Positions 9,723 to 19,890 of a DNA stretch of 64,000 bases are shown here, one piece after another; position 1 is the first letter of the stretch; every line of letters begins with the position of its first letter. Below the pieces are notes generated by a model. The model did not search any database. It saw only the letters and a list, made by a program, of their open reading frames with translations, and had not been told where the DNA came from. The translations under genes and the position numbers were made by a program. The stretch spans positions 12,583,178 through 12,647,177 of the forward strand of contig CM070717.1 of assembly GCA_036346275.1 (NCBI GenBank), in the 5' to 3' direction. The DNA is from Otatea glauca (lineage: Eukaryota > Streptophyta > Magnoliopsida > Poales > Poaceae).

Positions 9723-11603
9723 ATGAAACCTGGCGAAGGAACCAAGAGAATCATTCTTGACCCGTCCGATTCGACTAAGAAGACTCTGATCGGGACAGGG
9801 CTAGAGGACAAATACGAAGACGAGCTCGTCAACTTCCTCCAAGCTAATAAGGACATCTTCGCGTGGAAACCATCTGACATGCCGGGTGTCCCCAGGGAGG
9901 TGATCGAGCATTCTCTGCACGTCAACAAAAGTGCGAAGCCAATCAAGCAAAGGCTTCGGCGGTTCACTCCAGATCGCCAGAATGCCATCAAACAGGAAAT
10001 CACCAAGCTTTTAGCCGCAAGCTTTATAAAAGAAGTGTATCATCCAGATTGGCTGGCAAACCCTGTACTAGTTCAGAAAAAGAATAAAACTTGGCGCATG
10101 TGCGTTGACTATACCAATCTCAACAAAGCCTGTCCGAAGGATCCTTTCGGGTTACCTCGGATTGATCAAGTAGTTGATTCAACCGCCGGGTGCGAGATCC
10201 TGAGTTTCCTCGATGCCTACTCAGGGTACCACCAGATTCGCCTAAAGGCGGAAGATCATATCAAGACTTCGTTCATCACGCCCTTCGGGGCCTTTTGCTA
10301 TACCACAATGGCATTCGGGTTGAAAAACGCTGGAGCAACGTATCAATGCGCGATACATCGGTGCTTTCACGCCCAACTAGGACGAAATGTGGAGGCGTAC
10401 ATGGACGACGTCGTGGTGAAGACTTGGGAAAGGAAGGACCTCATCACCGACCTAACCGAGACATTCGAGAGTGTAAGGGCCTTCAGCATGAAGCTTAATC
10501 CCGAGAAGTGTGATTTCGGAGTTTCTTCGGGAAAACTGCTCGGGTTTATCATATCACAGCGAGGCATTGAGGCCAACCCAGAGAAGATCAGGGCCATATC
10601 GAATATGGAACTGCCAACTTGCCAAAAGGACGTCCAGAAGCTCACAAGATGCATGGCCGCACTCAACAGGTTTATTTCTCGACTGGGTATGCGAGGTATG
10701 CCATTCTTTAAACTCCTTAAGAAGCAGGACAAGTTCCAATGGACTCCAGAGGCACAACAGGCGTTCGAAGATTTGAAGACCTTGACGACGCCCCCGGTTT
10801 TGGTTTCACTGATGCCAGAAGAACCTTTGTTACTTTACATCGCAGCAACAACTCACGTAGTCAGCGCTGCAATCATCATCGAACGAGAAGGAGCAGGTCA
10901 TGTGCATACTGTTTCGGTGATCACCTCCTTCCCAATAGGAGATATACTTCATAATCAGGAAGCCACTGGGAGAATTGCAAAATGGGCCATCGAGCTCGGA
11001 GCCTTTGACATCTTGTTCAGGCCTCGCACAACCATCAAGTCTCAACCGCTCGCCGACTTCACCGCCGAGTGGATAGAACTTCAAAGCCCGGCGGTCACCA
11101 AGGAACTCGAGTATTGGACCATGTACTTCGATGGCTCCCTCATGCTCAGCGGCGCGGGGGCTGGTATAGTGCGCATATCACCGAGCGGGGAACGGTTAAG
11201 GTACGTTCTCCAAATTCTTTTCCCTGCATCAAACAACGCCGCCGAGTACGAGGCACTCATCCATGGGCTACGTATCACCATATCACTCGGAATCCGACGA
11301 CTGGTGGTTCGCGGGGACTCAATGTTTGTGGTCAATCAAGTGCAAAAAGAGTGGTATTGTATTGAAGACAACATGGCAGCCTATTGCCAAGAAGTACGCA
11401 AGCTGGAAGGTAACTTCGACGGCCTGGAACTTATTCATGTGCTCCTCCGAGACAATGAAGTGGCCGACGAGCTAGCGAAGATGGGATCCTGCCGATCTAC
11501 TGTGCCCATGGAGTATTCGTCGAAGAAATTCGCAAGCTCACGATTAGCACTCGATCGAAGGCGGACACCCCAGCCGAGAAGAGCGCAGACGCAGAAGTCT
11601 TAG
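9723..11603 (+). CDS. Reverse transcriptase and RNase H of Tat I (open 626-codon segment)
   Basis: This is the longest intact open frame of the window. RT motifs in order: VQKKNKTWRMCVDYTNLNKACPK, then SFLDAYSGYHQI with the first catalytic Asp, FGLKNAGATYQ, and YMDDVVVK with the other two. A thumb and first RNase H follow (WTPEAQQAFEDLK). That domain is shortened: AAIIIEREGAGHVHT runs straight into SVITSFPIGDIL, losing roughly 40 residues found in relatives. After the linker comes the second, archaeal-type RNase H typical of Tat elements (YFDGSL, NNAAEYEAL, VVRGDSMFVV, DNEVADELAK), with acidic residues present. The frame is open, but stops on both sides and the shortened RNase H mean it cannot make a normal polyprotein. 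The start is arbitrary because it is part of a polyprotein. Confidence 0.9.
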   Translation: MKPGEGTKRIILDPSDSTKKTLIGTGLEDKYEDELVNFLQANKDIFAWKPSDMPGVPREVIEHSLHVNKSAKPIKQRLRRFTPDRQNAIKQEITKLLAASFIKEVYHPDWLANPVLVQKKNKTWRMCVDYTNLNKACPKDPFGLPRIDQVVDSTAGCEILSFLDAYSGYHQIRLKAEDHIKTSFITPFGAFCYTTMAFGLKNAGATYQCAIHRCFHAQLGRNVEAYMDDVVVKTWERKDLITDLTETFESVRAFSMKLNPEKCDFGVSSGKLLGFIISQRGIEANPEKIRAISNMELPTCQKDVQKLTRCMAALNRFISRLGMRGMPFFKLLKKQDKFQWTPEAQQAFEDLKTLTTPPVLVSLMPEEPLLLYIAATTHVVSAAIIIEREGAGHVHTVSVITSFPIGDILHNQEATGRIAKWAIELGAFDILFRPRTTIKSQPLADFTAEWIELQSPAVTKELEYWTMYFDGSLMLSGAGAGIVRISPSGERLRYVLQILFPASNNAAEYEALIHGLRITISLGIRRLVVRGDSMFVVNQVQKEWYCIEDNMAAYCQEVRKLEGNFDGLELIHVLLRDNEVADELAKMGSCRSTVPMEYSSKKFASSRLALDRRRTPQPRRAQTQKS

Positions 11604-11689
11604 TCATTACTCCTGATTGGACATCCCCGTATCTGGACTATTTGACGAAGGATGAGTTACCCGAAGACCGAGTACAAGCCGAATGAGTA

Positions 11690-12800
11690 ATGCGCCGAAG
11701 CAAGAGCTATGTGGTGATCAAGGAAGAACTCTATCGCAAGAGTTCCTTGGGAGTACTACGACGATGCATATCGGAACAAGAAGGGAGAGAACTTCTCAAG
11801 GAAATCCACTCGGGAGTGTGTGGGAATCATGCGGCGTCATCAACCCTGGTCGACAAGGCTTATCGCCAAGGATTTTTCTGGTCGACTGCCGTTACCGACG
11901 CAGAGGACATCGTCCGGACATGCGAAGGATGTCAGTTCTTTGCACGGCAGATGAACAAACCGGAAAAGGAACTACAAACCATCCCAATCACCTAGCCTTT
12001 TGCAGTTTGGGGGCTTGACATGGTAGGACCTTTAAAGAAGGCTCAAGGCGGTTACACCCATCTCTTTGTGGTTATTGATAAGTTCACCAAATGGGTAGAG
12101 GTCAAGCCGGTCGCAACAATAACGGCGGCGAAAGCCCAAGAATTCTTCAATGAAATCATGGTTAGATTCGGTGTCCCAAACCGAATCATCACGGACAACG
12201 GCACCCAATTCAAGAGCGGTGTATTTCAAGACTGGTGTGACAAACTCGGAATAAAGATTTGTTTTGCATCAGTAGCGCACCCCCGGAGCAATGGACAGGT
12301 CGAGCGTGCCAACGACATGGTATTACAGGGCCTGATGGCAAGAATTTTCGATCGACTAAAGCCATACGCCACTCAGTGGGTGAAAGAATTGCCTTCGGTA
12401 CTCTAGGGGCTGTGAACCACCCCCAGCAGAGCAACCGGGCAGTCACCTTTCTTCCTGGTATATGGCTCGGAGGCAGTCCTCCCCACCAAGTTAGATTCGG
12501 ATCCCCACGGGTCTGGAGCTACGAAGAGGTCGCCTCAGAAGAAAGCTGGCTGAAGACCTCGACCGACTGGAAGAAGCCAAGGACATCGCAACAATTCAAT
12601 CGACAAAGTATCTCCAAGGCCTACAGCGCTATCACGGTCGCAATGTGAGGAGTCACGCATTCTCCAAAGGAGATCTGGTCCTTAGAAAGAATCATAAATG
12701 CGAGCATAAGCTCTCCCCAAGCTGGGAAGGTCCTTACATCGTCGATGAGGTGGTACGCCTTGGGGCTTACAAGCTCAATCGAGAAGATGGCACGGCAGTC
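11690..12800 (+). pseudogene. Integrase of Tat I
   Basis: A zinc-binding part (EIHSGVCGNHAASST and CEGCQFF) is followed, after a TAG at 11993, by the catalytic core. The acidic triad is visible in WGLDMVGP, IITDNGTQFKSG and GQVERAND. A stop at 12404 and a frameshift separate the C-terminal part (FSKGDLVLRKN, LSPSWEGPYIVDEV, GAYKLNREDG). The end of the integrase runs directly into the tail of the antisense gene on the other strand. The usual spacer between them is therefore deleted, and the two genes converge. Confidence 0.87.
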
Positions 12801-12825
12801 AGCAACATTTGGAACATGCCCGGCC

Positions 12826-14727
12826 TTGATACATTCCAATTTGGCCAGATATTCTTGGCACGTTCGGATCTCAGGGAGCATCTTCCAGAAGTATTCAGCT
12901 TTCTTTTCAAAGCGCTCCCCCATTTTCTGTAATCGTCACAGGGAAAGGTAACTACATGGTGAATGGCGGATGCAGGAAGACAGCAAGTGTAGAGGAGTGC
13001 CTACCTGGGCCACGCTCACGCAAGCCGCAGCGTGATCGTAAAAGCTATTCATCTCCTTCTCCTCCTCCGGAACATCCAAGAGCTTCACGCCTTCCTCCTC
13101 ATCAACCCACGCAGCTTGCGTTATGAGCTGGGGGCAAGCGGGGATCAGCAGAACTCTGAGGATCTCCTCGATCTCGGGGGACGGTCGGGAAATCGACTGC
13201 AGAGCAGCAGGGCTCGATTCCGAGGCCGATGGAGTCGGAGATGGCACCAGGGGCCTAGGGGGCACTTCGGTGTCCCCGGACATGGCCTCCACGCCCGAGG
13301 CACAGACCTCCGGAGGTTCGACCTCCACGGGGGCCCCAGACGGCGACCCGACAGGAATATCAAGCGAAGGATCCCTACGAGAAGAACTGTCAGCGAGCTA
13401 TCGGAACGAGTCGAATAAAAGTTGACGGGGTAACAAACCTGTCAGACTTCCTCATTTTCATCGGAGGCTTCTTCCGAGTAGCCAGGCCGCTCCCAGAAGG
13501 ACCACTCGGCACCCGGGGCTCCTCCCAAACGCCTGAGTGCTTCGGCGATGGACTCGGCTGAGCCACAGGCTTGCGGGTGGAGGAAGCCGAAGGAGCCGGG
13601 GCTCGAACCGAAGGGTCTCGAATCTTGGGACAGCCAGCCGGGTGCCGGGGCTTCACGGGGTCTTTGGTCGCCGCTTTTTTCCCCTTTTTGGTAGCAGGAT
13701 CTCCTGTAGGAGAGCTCGCTCGCCGCTTCGTAGAACCGCCCACGTGAGCGGGCATTTTTGGAAGAGGCGCATCACTGAAGAAGGCAACGCGATCCTGGGA
13801 AGGAAGACTAAAGGTTAAAAGACAGTCAGAGACAAGGACAAAAATCTCTCAAATTAGCTCACCTCAGGAGGGGGGCGTGAAGCGGTGAAAGACTTCAGGC
13901 ATCTGACGGAGGATACGTCGACGCTCGGGATGAAGAATTCGCCGACTCAAGCGAATATTTGTTCCCTAGACAGCTCATCGGGTTGTTCCCGGGTCGGGTC
14001 ATCTTTCCCTTCGTACGCGAATCCCAGATGAACTCGCTCTTTCGTGGGTCAGATCCGCGAGCAACAAAGTGCGAGCCGGACCTACCCGTGAGACCACCTT
14101 CCTTCGACTTTTCAATCGGTGCTGAAGGTCATGCACCGATCCATGCTCATGAGTTGGGGGTGGACATACAAGAAAGAGACGCTTAGACGGCGCCCGCCAA
14201 AGGAAGGAAGGGCAGGATTGGGGTTGGCGCAATAGAACCACTCATGATGCCAGCCCTTGTTGGAGGTTTTGAAAGGAATTATGTAATTTTTCTTCAACCC
14301 CCCGCACTGAACTGCCCCCAACGACCTTGGGCTCGCTCTTGGAGGGATAAGGTTTCAAGAGGTAAAAATGGCGAAAGAGATCAAAATGGGGGCGGATGCC
14401 TAAGAAGGCCTCACAAAGATGAACAAAAAGGGAAATTTGCAGGATGGAATTGGGATTCAAGTTCACCAATTCGATCTCATAGAAGAAGAGAAGGCCACGA
14501 AGGAAAGCACAGGCGGGAAGACCCAGCCCACGCTGGAAGAAAGATTCAAAAACCACTACCTCTTCTGGGCGAGGAGTGGGGACGGATTCACCGGCAGCCG
14601 GTCGGGCGGAGTTCAAGGCCAAATCTGGAAGAATCCCGTCAACCACCATAGACTGCAGTTTCTCCTCCGTTGTAGTCGAAGTCGTCCAATCCTGGGGCAA
14701 GGGCTGCGATGAAGAAGGAGAAGACAT
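12826..14727 (-). pseudogene. Antisense gene of Tat I (Transposase_28-type), with intron
   Basis: The start is MSSPSSSQPLPQDWTT. It is followed by the core SFFQRGLGLPACAFLRGLLF and LNPNSILQISLFVHLCEAF, the domain called putative gypsy-type transposon (Transposase_28). A frameshift near 14320 shifts the continuation (SNKGWHHEWFYCANPNPALP). The first exon ends in KSFTASRPPPE. A 68-bp GT-AG intron (13795-13862) follows, and the second exon starts DRVAFFSDAPLP. Later parts are a basic and proline-rich linker and a Lys/Glu-rich, probably coiled-coil C-terminus (EKKAEYFWKMLPEI). The homologous gene in Tat II has the intron at the same place and phase. The function is unknown; such antisense ORFs are a known feature of the Tat lineage. 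Confidence 0.85.
13795..13862 (-). other. Intron in the Tat I antisense gene
   Basis: Read on the minus strand, the donor is GAG|GTGAGC and the acceptor TTCCCAG|GATCG. It lies between complete codons (phase 0). The intron of the Tat II copy (21319-21392) joins the same two residues, in PPPE|DR here and PPPK|DR there. Confidence 0.8.
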
Positions 14728-15259
14728 CTTCGAAAGAGAGATCTACGACAGCACAAAAAGTGCGAAGGGCAGTAGTGGTTAACCCTAGTGGCGGAGAAGT
14801 CGAAGAAACAAGGGAGGCAGAAGAGAGCAGGAATGCGCGCTGAGGGGATGAACCATCGGGCGACGCCTGGTTCAACCTTTAAAGGAGGGAGAAAATTAGG
14901 TTTTTGCCGATCCGGCGGGAAAAAAGATTGCGAAATGTCTCGCCCTTCCGGATTCCCCATAAATGGTTTGCAGGCCTGACGTTCTGACTTACGGAGTCAG
15001 ACGTGGTTTGACCAAGTCATATTTGGGATACATCACCCCCCACGATGGGATGTCTTCTCCGCTTACCGTGTTAAGCGGGACGTGAATGTCCTCCAACCTG
15101 GATAAAGAATATAACTTCTCGCGACATGCCCCACGATGGGTCGCTAGGTGGTTACCGCATGTCGGAATCATATGTCGCGGGTCGAGCCCAAATGGGCGCA
15201 AATCCAATGGTATACCCCAGGAGGGTCGAAAAGCTGTGCGTCGTAATAAACGAGTGCGG
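14728..15259. other. 5' side of the Tat I antisense gene
   Basis: No coding sequence is seen. A TATA-like CCTTTAAAGG lies about 150 bp upstream of the antisense start (around 14880). The corresponding position in Tat II has CCTTTTAAG. The rest is conserved between the two Tat copies but unassigned. Confidence 0.4.
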
Positions 15260-15790
15260 ATACCATTCGGATAAAATCTTGATATGTCCCATGTTGACCG
15301 TAGCCGTGTCCTACATCACGGGAATGTGTATCACTTACCATGAGCCAAGAAAATTTTGGTACGCCCGCAGGGCTAAAGCCGATCCCGCACTCATCGGATA
15401 TGAGTACCACTCGGCCAAGAGCCACATAAATCTTGAGACACTCCAAGAGGGCTAAAGCCGTATCCTGCACCAGTCGGATATGGGCATCACTCGGCCATGA
15501 GCGAAAGAAGTCCCGACACGTCCCAAGTCGGACCTAAGCTATATCTTGCAAGCCATCAGGTATAGGTTTCATTCGGCCATGAGCCGTGCAAATGCTAACA
15601 TATCCCACGTCAGACCTAAGGTGTATCTCACGCCAGTCGGATCCGGATGTTGCTCGGCCAAAAGCTGCGCAAACCCCAATACGATGTGCTCCATGTCGAG
15701 CCTAAGCTACCTCCAAGGGCAAACAGAAGCGGATATCACCCAAAGAAACATGCAAGCTTCGAAATGCCCGAGATGGGTCTAAGCTACGAC
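15260..15790. repeat. 80-bp tandem repeats in Tat I, degenerate
   Basis: Units marked by CACTCGGCCA or similar recur about every 80 bp. Each also contains a near-copy of GTCGGATATG and GGCCTAAGC. The same array, in the opposite orientation, is clearer in Tat II at 19370-19890. It lies between the two antisense ORFs. Confidence 0.8.
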
Positions 15791-15889
15791 AAGTGACAAT
15801 CATAGAGAAAACTTTGCAAAACGTACTACTTTGTTGCGAATAAATTCCCTAGGCATTATGCCTAGGAAACTATTACATTTTCAAGTGAG

Positions 15890-16111
15890 CTACACCTCCC
15901 CGCGGCGCACCAGACCGAGCACCTCGATGAGAGCCTCCCTAGCCCTATAAAGAGCAGGGAAGATCTTGAGGAAGGTATCAACGGCGACGTGGTCGGCGGC
16001 GACGGCGGCATCCTCTACCATTTCAGCCACGGCAGCCTCAAAAAGCGCCCATTCTTCGGCGAGCTGGGGATCCTAGACACGCCTGACATTCCTCCTCCTT
16101 CTCCTCGACAT
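15890..16111 (-). pseudogene. Small second antisense ORF of Tat I
   Basis: The minus-strand frame starts MSRRRRRN, has a TAG at codon 13, and continues LAEEWALFEAAVAEMVEDA and DTFLKIFPALYRAREALIE to end RRGEV. An ORF in the same place in Tat II (19073-19267) matches through most of its length: EEWALF, DT-LKI-P-L, RA-EAL-E-LG and RR-EV are shared. It follows a TATA box 77 bp upstream of its ATG. It lies just inside the 3' LTR and is transcribed away from it. I do not recognise the protein: small, acidic to amphipathic, with no signal peptide or membrane segment. Confidence 0.6.
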
Positions 16112-16600
16112 GAAGAAAATGGAGATGTAAGATAGAAAGATGGAGGGCCAAGCGTGAAAGGATAAATTCTTCAGACGCTAGACCGCCTTTTATAGTCGAT
16201 ACAGTAAGGATGAAGTAAATGCATCAGAAACCGAAAAGATTTGGTGTTAATGAAGTTTCAGAAGCCAAGGAGTTTTTCATCGAACGAGTTGACACAGAAA
16301 AAGATGACCTCGAAGATTGTCCGGTGGTCATCCGAAGGAGAAAGGATATTAAAATTTCACTTTGAGCGGGAAGAAGTATTCAATCCACATCAGAAATATT
16401 AGTAAAGTCCGCGGGGCCGCTCGCAGCGAGTCCGATTAACAAAGAATTATGCTCAGTAAAAGATCAAAGATTGAGGGTTATATTCGAGTACTTCATAATC
16501 CATCCGCCACAAGAAGAAACTAGTCGGAGGATTATACAGCGAATTCAAAATAATGATTCAAGTCGGGACCTAGCTGAAAGCGTGGCAACTGGATCATGAA
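16112..16600. other. Spacer between antisense promoter and 3' LTR of Tat I
   Basis: Beyond the TATA box the sequence has no recognisable gene. It is moderately AT-rich and ends in the polypurine tract. Confidence 0.5.
16188..16194 (-). promoter_or_regulatory. TATA box for the small antisense ORF, Tat I
   Basis: The minus strand reads CTATAAAAGGCGG. Tat II has GCTATAAAAGGCG at the same place (18979-18985). Spacing to the ATG is 77 bp here and 87 bp there. Confidence 0.65.
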
Positions 16601-16615
16601 TCACTCGGGGGCTAC
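16600..16615 (+). other. Polypurine tract of Tat I
   Basis: CACTCGGGGGCTAC immediately precedes the 3' LTR. This is the usual form in grass Tat elements. Confidence 0.7.
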
Positions 16616-17151
16616 TGTGGAATATATGAAACCAGGTATCTCCATGACTAGCCCAAACGTCACCTGAAGATAAGACATGCCCAAAGGCAGTGCACCACGC
16701 CAAGCCTTGTTATCGTATAAAAGGAGGAGTACGCCTTATAGACGGAGGCGTATATTTGGATATGAAAGATACAGTTGTAATCCGAGTCGTTAATAAGATA
16801 GATAAAGATATAAACTCTATCCTATAACCGACTAGAATCTTGTAAACCGATCGGGATCTCCTAACCGATCAGGACTCTGTAAGCCGCACCACCCCCAGTA
16901 TATAAGGGAGAGGGCGGTCATCAACATAGGCATCAAGCCATAGAGCATAGCACACCACATATTGCGCAGATCACATTACGCTTTGAGCACCTTCGGACCC
17001 AAGAGATCCAGATAATTCCAGCACACAGGATTAGGGTATTACCTCCATCGCTGAGGGCCTGAACCTGTATAAAATCCCTGTCTTGTGTGACCTTTGAGTT
17101 TGAGATCTAGCGCCTACCCCATAATATTATTGCCGACTACAAAAGTCGACA
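16616..17151 (+). repeat. 3' LTR of Tat I
   Basis: It has the same start and end as the 5' LTR, with about two dozen substitutions by eye. It includes the TATA box (TATATAAGGG at 16899). The following agtac is the right half of the target duplication. Confidence 0.93.
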
Positions 17152-18146
17152 AGTACCTTGTTCATCTTCAGTGAAACCTGGGGCTTTTCCTTTCTTCATA
17201 TTGCTCTTAATCTCCTTGATATCAGTATCATCAACCTGTGCTTCCCGAATCTGATCTTCCAATGTAGGGTGTACTTCCAAGGTAGCTAAATAACCTTCCT
17301 GACCAATTCCAAACTAAGCTTCTGAAATTCCTTATAAAGGGCTGGCTGACTTTCCTTAATCATTAGAGTATTGTAGTAGCTCTTTCTACTCTAAGCATCG
17401 GCTACGACATTGGTTTTGCCTGGATGATAATGAATCCCAATATCATAGTCCTTGATCAATTCCAACCATCTTCTTTGTCTCATATTAAGGTCAGCTTGGG
17501 TAAAGATATACTTCAAACTCTTGTGATTAGTATAAACCTCACAACGATTACCAATGAGATAGTGACACCAAATCTTTAAAGCATGCACTACGGCTGCCAA
17601 TTCTAAATCATGCGTATGATAGTTAACTTCATGAGGCCTTAGTTGTCGTGAAGCATACGCTAAAGAAGTCCTTGTCGGGATGCATCACAGAATATCTCAA
17701 AATCCTTCCTATTATCTTGCAGGATAAGCACTGAGGCAGTTGTTAAACACTTCTTTAGCTCTTGGAAACTCTGCTCACACTCTGGTGTCCAAACGAATTT
17801 CTTCTCCTTTTTTAAGAGTTGAGTGAGTGGTCTAGCTTTTCTAGAAAACCCTTCTATGAAACAGCGATAATATCCCACCATTCCAAGAAAACTTCGGATT
17901 TGGGGTACCGTCTTGGGTGACTCCCAACTTAGCACAACTCTTACCTTACCAGGGTCAACAACTACTTCTTCTGCTGATATGACATGTCCTAGGAAAGCAA
18001 CTTCTTTCATCCAGAACTCACATTTACTGAACTTTGCATAAAGCTGGTTTTCTCTTAGCTTCGTTAAAACTTGGCGCAAGTGATCCTCATGGTCTTCCTC
18101 ACTTTTGGAGAAGATCAGAATGTCGTCAATGAAAACAACAACAAAC
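17152..18146 (-). pseudogene. End of RT and RNase H of the Tekay element
   Basis: Reading right to left, it starts abruptly at the catalytic FIDDILIFSKSEEDHEDHL. It continues with RT thumb sequence (FSKCEFW, FLGHVISAE, SFLGMVGYYRCFI) and RNase H (FEIFCDASRQG, EVYTNHKSLKYIFTQ, IHYHPGKTNVVADA). Stops and a frameshift separate the parts, for example around 17600-17660. The rest, to the Tat I boundary, is the spacer towards integrase and is not open. The upstream RT is missing here: the element was broken by Tat II. Confidence 0.87.
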
Positions 18147-18642
18147 TGTCGACTTTTTTGGTCGGCAATGAATTTATGGGGCAGGCGTTAGCTCTAAAAC
18201 TCGACGGTCACACAAGACAAAGGTTTAGACAGGTTCAGGCCCTCAACGGAGGAGGTAATACCCTATTCCTGTGTGCTGGGATTATTTGGATCTCTTGGAT
18301 CTAAGATTGCTCGTCTCCCTGTTGTTGCCAGCCCTCTCCCTTATATAATGGGGGCAGGGCGGTTTACAGAGTCCCGATTGGTTAAGGGATTCCAATCGGT
18401 TATTGGATTAAAATCGGTTACAGGATAGAGTTTACATCTTTATCTTATCCTGCTAACAACTCAAATTATAATCATATCTCTTATATCTAAATATTTGTTT
18501 AACTGTCTCTAGGATATATCCCCTTACGAACGGTAGCAAGGCCTGGCATGGAGCTTATCCTCTGGACCTTCCACTCGGCCCTGTCTCTCCCTCAGGCACT
18601 TCTGGGCCGGTTATGAAGACACCTGGGTTCTTATATTCCACA
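18147..18642 (-). repeat. 3' LTR of Tat II
   Basis: It matches the Tat I LTR in reverse complement: TGTCGACTTTTTTGG at one end, TATATTCCACA at the other. The polypurine tract GCCCCTGAGTG (complement strand) follows. A TATA box (ATTATATAAGGG, minus strand) is at 18341-18350. Confidence 0.88.
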
Positions 18643-18970
18643 GTAGCCCCTGAGTGATTCATGATCCGATTGCTATATCTTTATCTAGGTCTCACTTTGG
18701 ATCAGCGTTCTCAGCTTCCAGCATAAACCTCTGACTTGTTTCTTCTTTGATTTGAATGCTTCTCCTTGCAGCAAGGGGATTATGAATGACTTGAATATAA
18801 CCCCCGACTTTTTGTTCCAACTGATTATAATCTTCCGTCTGACAGGTTTATTATGGGTAGCTTCGTCCAATTCATTTTCCGAAAACCTCTTTGGCTTCTG
18901 AAACTATCTTAACTCCAAGTCTGCTCAGCTTTTGATGTCATTACATCTTTGCATTTACTTCAACCTTACC
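18643..18970. other. Spacer inside the Tat II 3' LTR
   Basis: It contains the polypurine tract at its left end and otherwise matches 16200-16600 of Tat I in reverse complement. No gene is seen. Confidence 0.5.
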
Positions 18971-18978
18971 GTATCAGC

Positions 18979-18985
18979 TATAAAA
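18979..18985 (+). promoter_or_regulatory. TATA box for the small antisense ORF, Tat II
   Basis: GCTATAAAAGGCG lies 87 bp before the ATG. It is conserved with Tat I in both sequence and location. Confidence 0.65.
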
Positions 18986-19072
18986 GGCGAACCAATGCTT
19001 TTAGAATTTATTCTCTCATGCTTAGTCCTCCATTTTCCTGCACCAAGCTCCACCTTCTTCCTGAGGGATTTC

Positions 19073-19267
19073 ATGGACAGCCAGGATTCAGAACTTGTCG
19101 AGGAGTGGGCGCTATTCGACCTCTCCATGGATGAATGGGCTGAAGAAAAGGCTATTGCCCTCGACCGTGCCGCCATCGACACCATCCTCAAAATTGTCCC
19201 CACCCTTCATAGGGCTAAGGAAGCTCTCGTGGAGGCACTTGGTCATATGCGCCGCAGAGAAGTATAA
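19073..19267 (+). CDS. Small second antisense ORF of Tat II (64 aa)
   Basis: An intact frame begins MDSQDSELVEEWALFDLSM and ends HMRRREV. It has a conserved core (DTILKIVPTLHRAKEALVE). The frame is open further upstream, but the ATG at 19073 lies closest to the start used by the Tat I homologue. The protein has no recognised domain. It is rich in Glu and Ala and is probably helical. It sits between the 3' LTR and the 80-bp array and is transcribed in the same direction as the larger antisense gene. Confidence 0.55.
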   Translation: MDSQDSELVEEWALFDLSMDEWAEEKAIALDRAAIDTILKIVPTLHRAKEALVEALGHMRRREV

Positions 19268-19369
19268 TACTCCTGTAAATGTAAGAGAGTCTTTTCCCAG
19301 GAATAGTGCCTGGGGAATTTATATAATAAAGAAATACCTTCCGATTGATATCTATGACTGTCGTTAGAC

Positions 19370-19890
19370 ATATCTTAGACCCAACTTGGGGTATATCAAA
19401 GCTTGCATGACTCTTTGGTCGAGTGATATCCATATTCGACTGTCGCAGGATATATCTTAGGTCCAACTTGGGACATATCAATATTTGTGCGGTTCTTGGC
19501 CGAGTGATACCTATATCCGACTGTTGTAGGATATAGCTCTGGTCCGACTTGGCACATATCATATTCACGTGGCTCTTGGCCGAGTGATACCCATATCCGA
19601 CTGCTGTAGGATATAGCTTAGGCTCGACTTGGAGCGTATCATATTTGCGTGGTTCTTGGCTAAGTGATACCTATATCCGACTGGTGTAGGATATATCTTA
19701 GGCTCAACTTGGAGCGTATCATATTTACGTGACTCTTGACCGAGTGATACCCATATCCGACTGCTGTAGGATATAGCTTAGGCTCGACTTGGAGCGTATC
19801 AGGATTTTCTTGGCTCATGGCCGAGTGATACCTATATCCGACTTGTGTAGGATATAGCTCTGGTTCGTCTTGGGACATATCAAGGTTTAT
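19370..19890. repeat. 80-bp tandem repeat array in Tat II
   Basis: At least six units recur at 80-81 bp, each containing CCGAGTGATACC, a variant of ATATCCGACTG and AGGATATAGCTTAGG. The starts of GAGTGATA at about 19421, 19502, 19582, 19662, 19742 and 19823 show the period. Short open frames through the array are by-products. It corresponds to the array of Tat I. Confidence 0.9.

Larger units (their letters stand above)
6629..17151 (+). mobile_element. Tat I: complete Tat-lineage Ty3/gypsy retrotransposon
   Basis: The element has two 536-bp LTRs starting TGTGGAATATATG and ending GTCGACA. A primer site follows the first LTR and a polypurine tract precedes the second. The flanking 5-mers agtat and agtac agree in four of five bases. 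It is inserted in the integrase/RNase H spacer of the minus-strand Tekay element, in the opposite orientation. Order inside: leader, gag, protease, RT/RNase H, integrase, then on the opposite strand a long antisense gene, an 80-bp tandem array and a small antisense ORF. By eye the LTRs differ by about two dozen substitutions and no clear indels. At the commonly used grass LTR rate this would suggest an insertion one to two million years ago. Confidence 0.92.
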
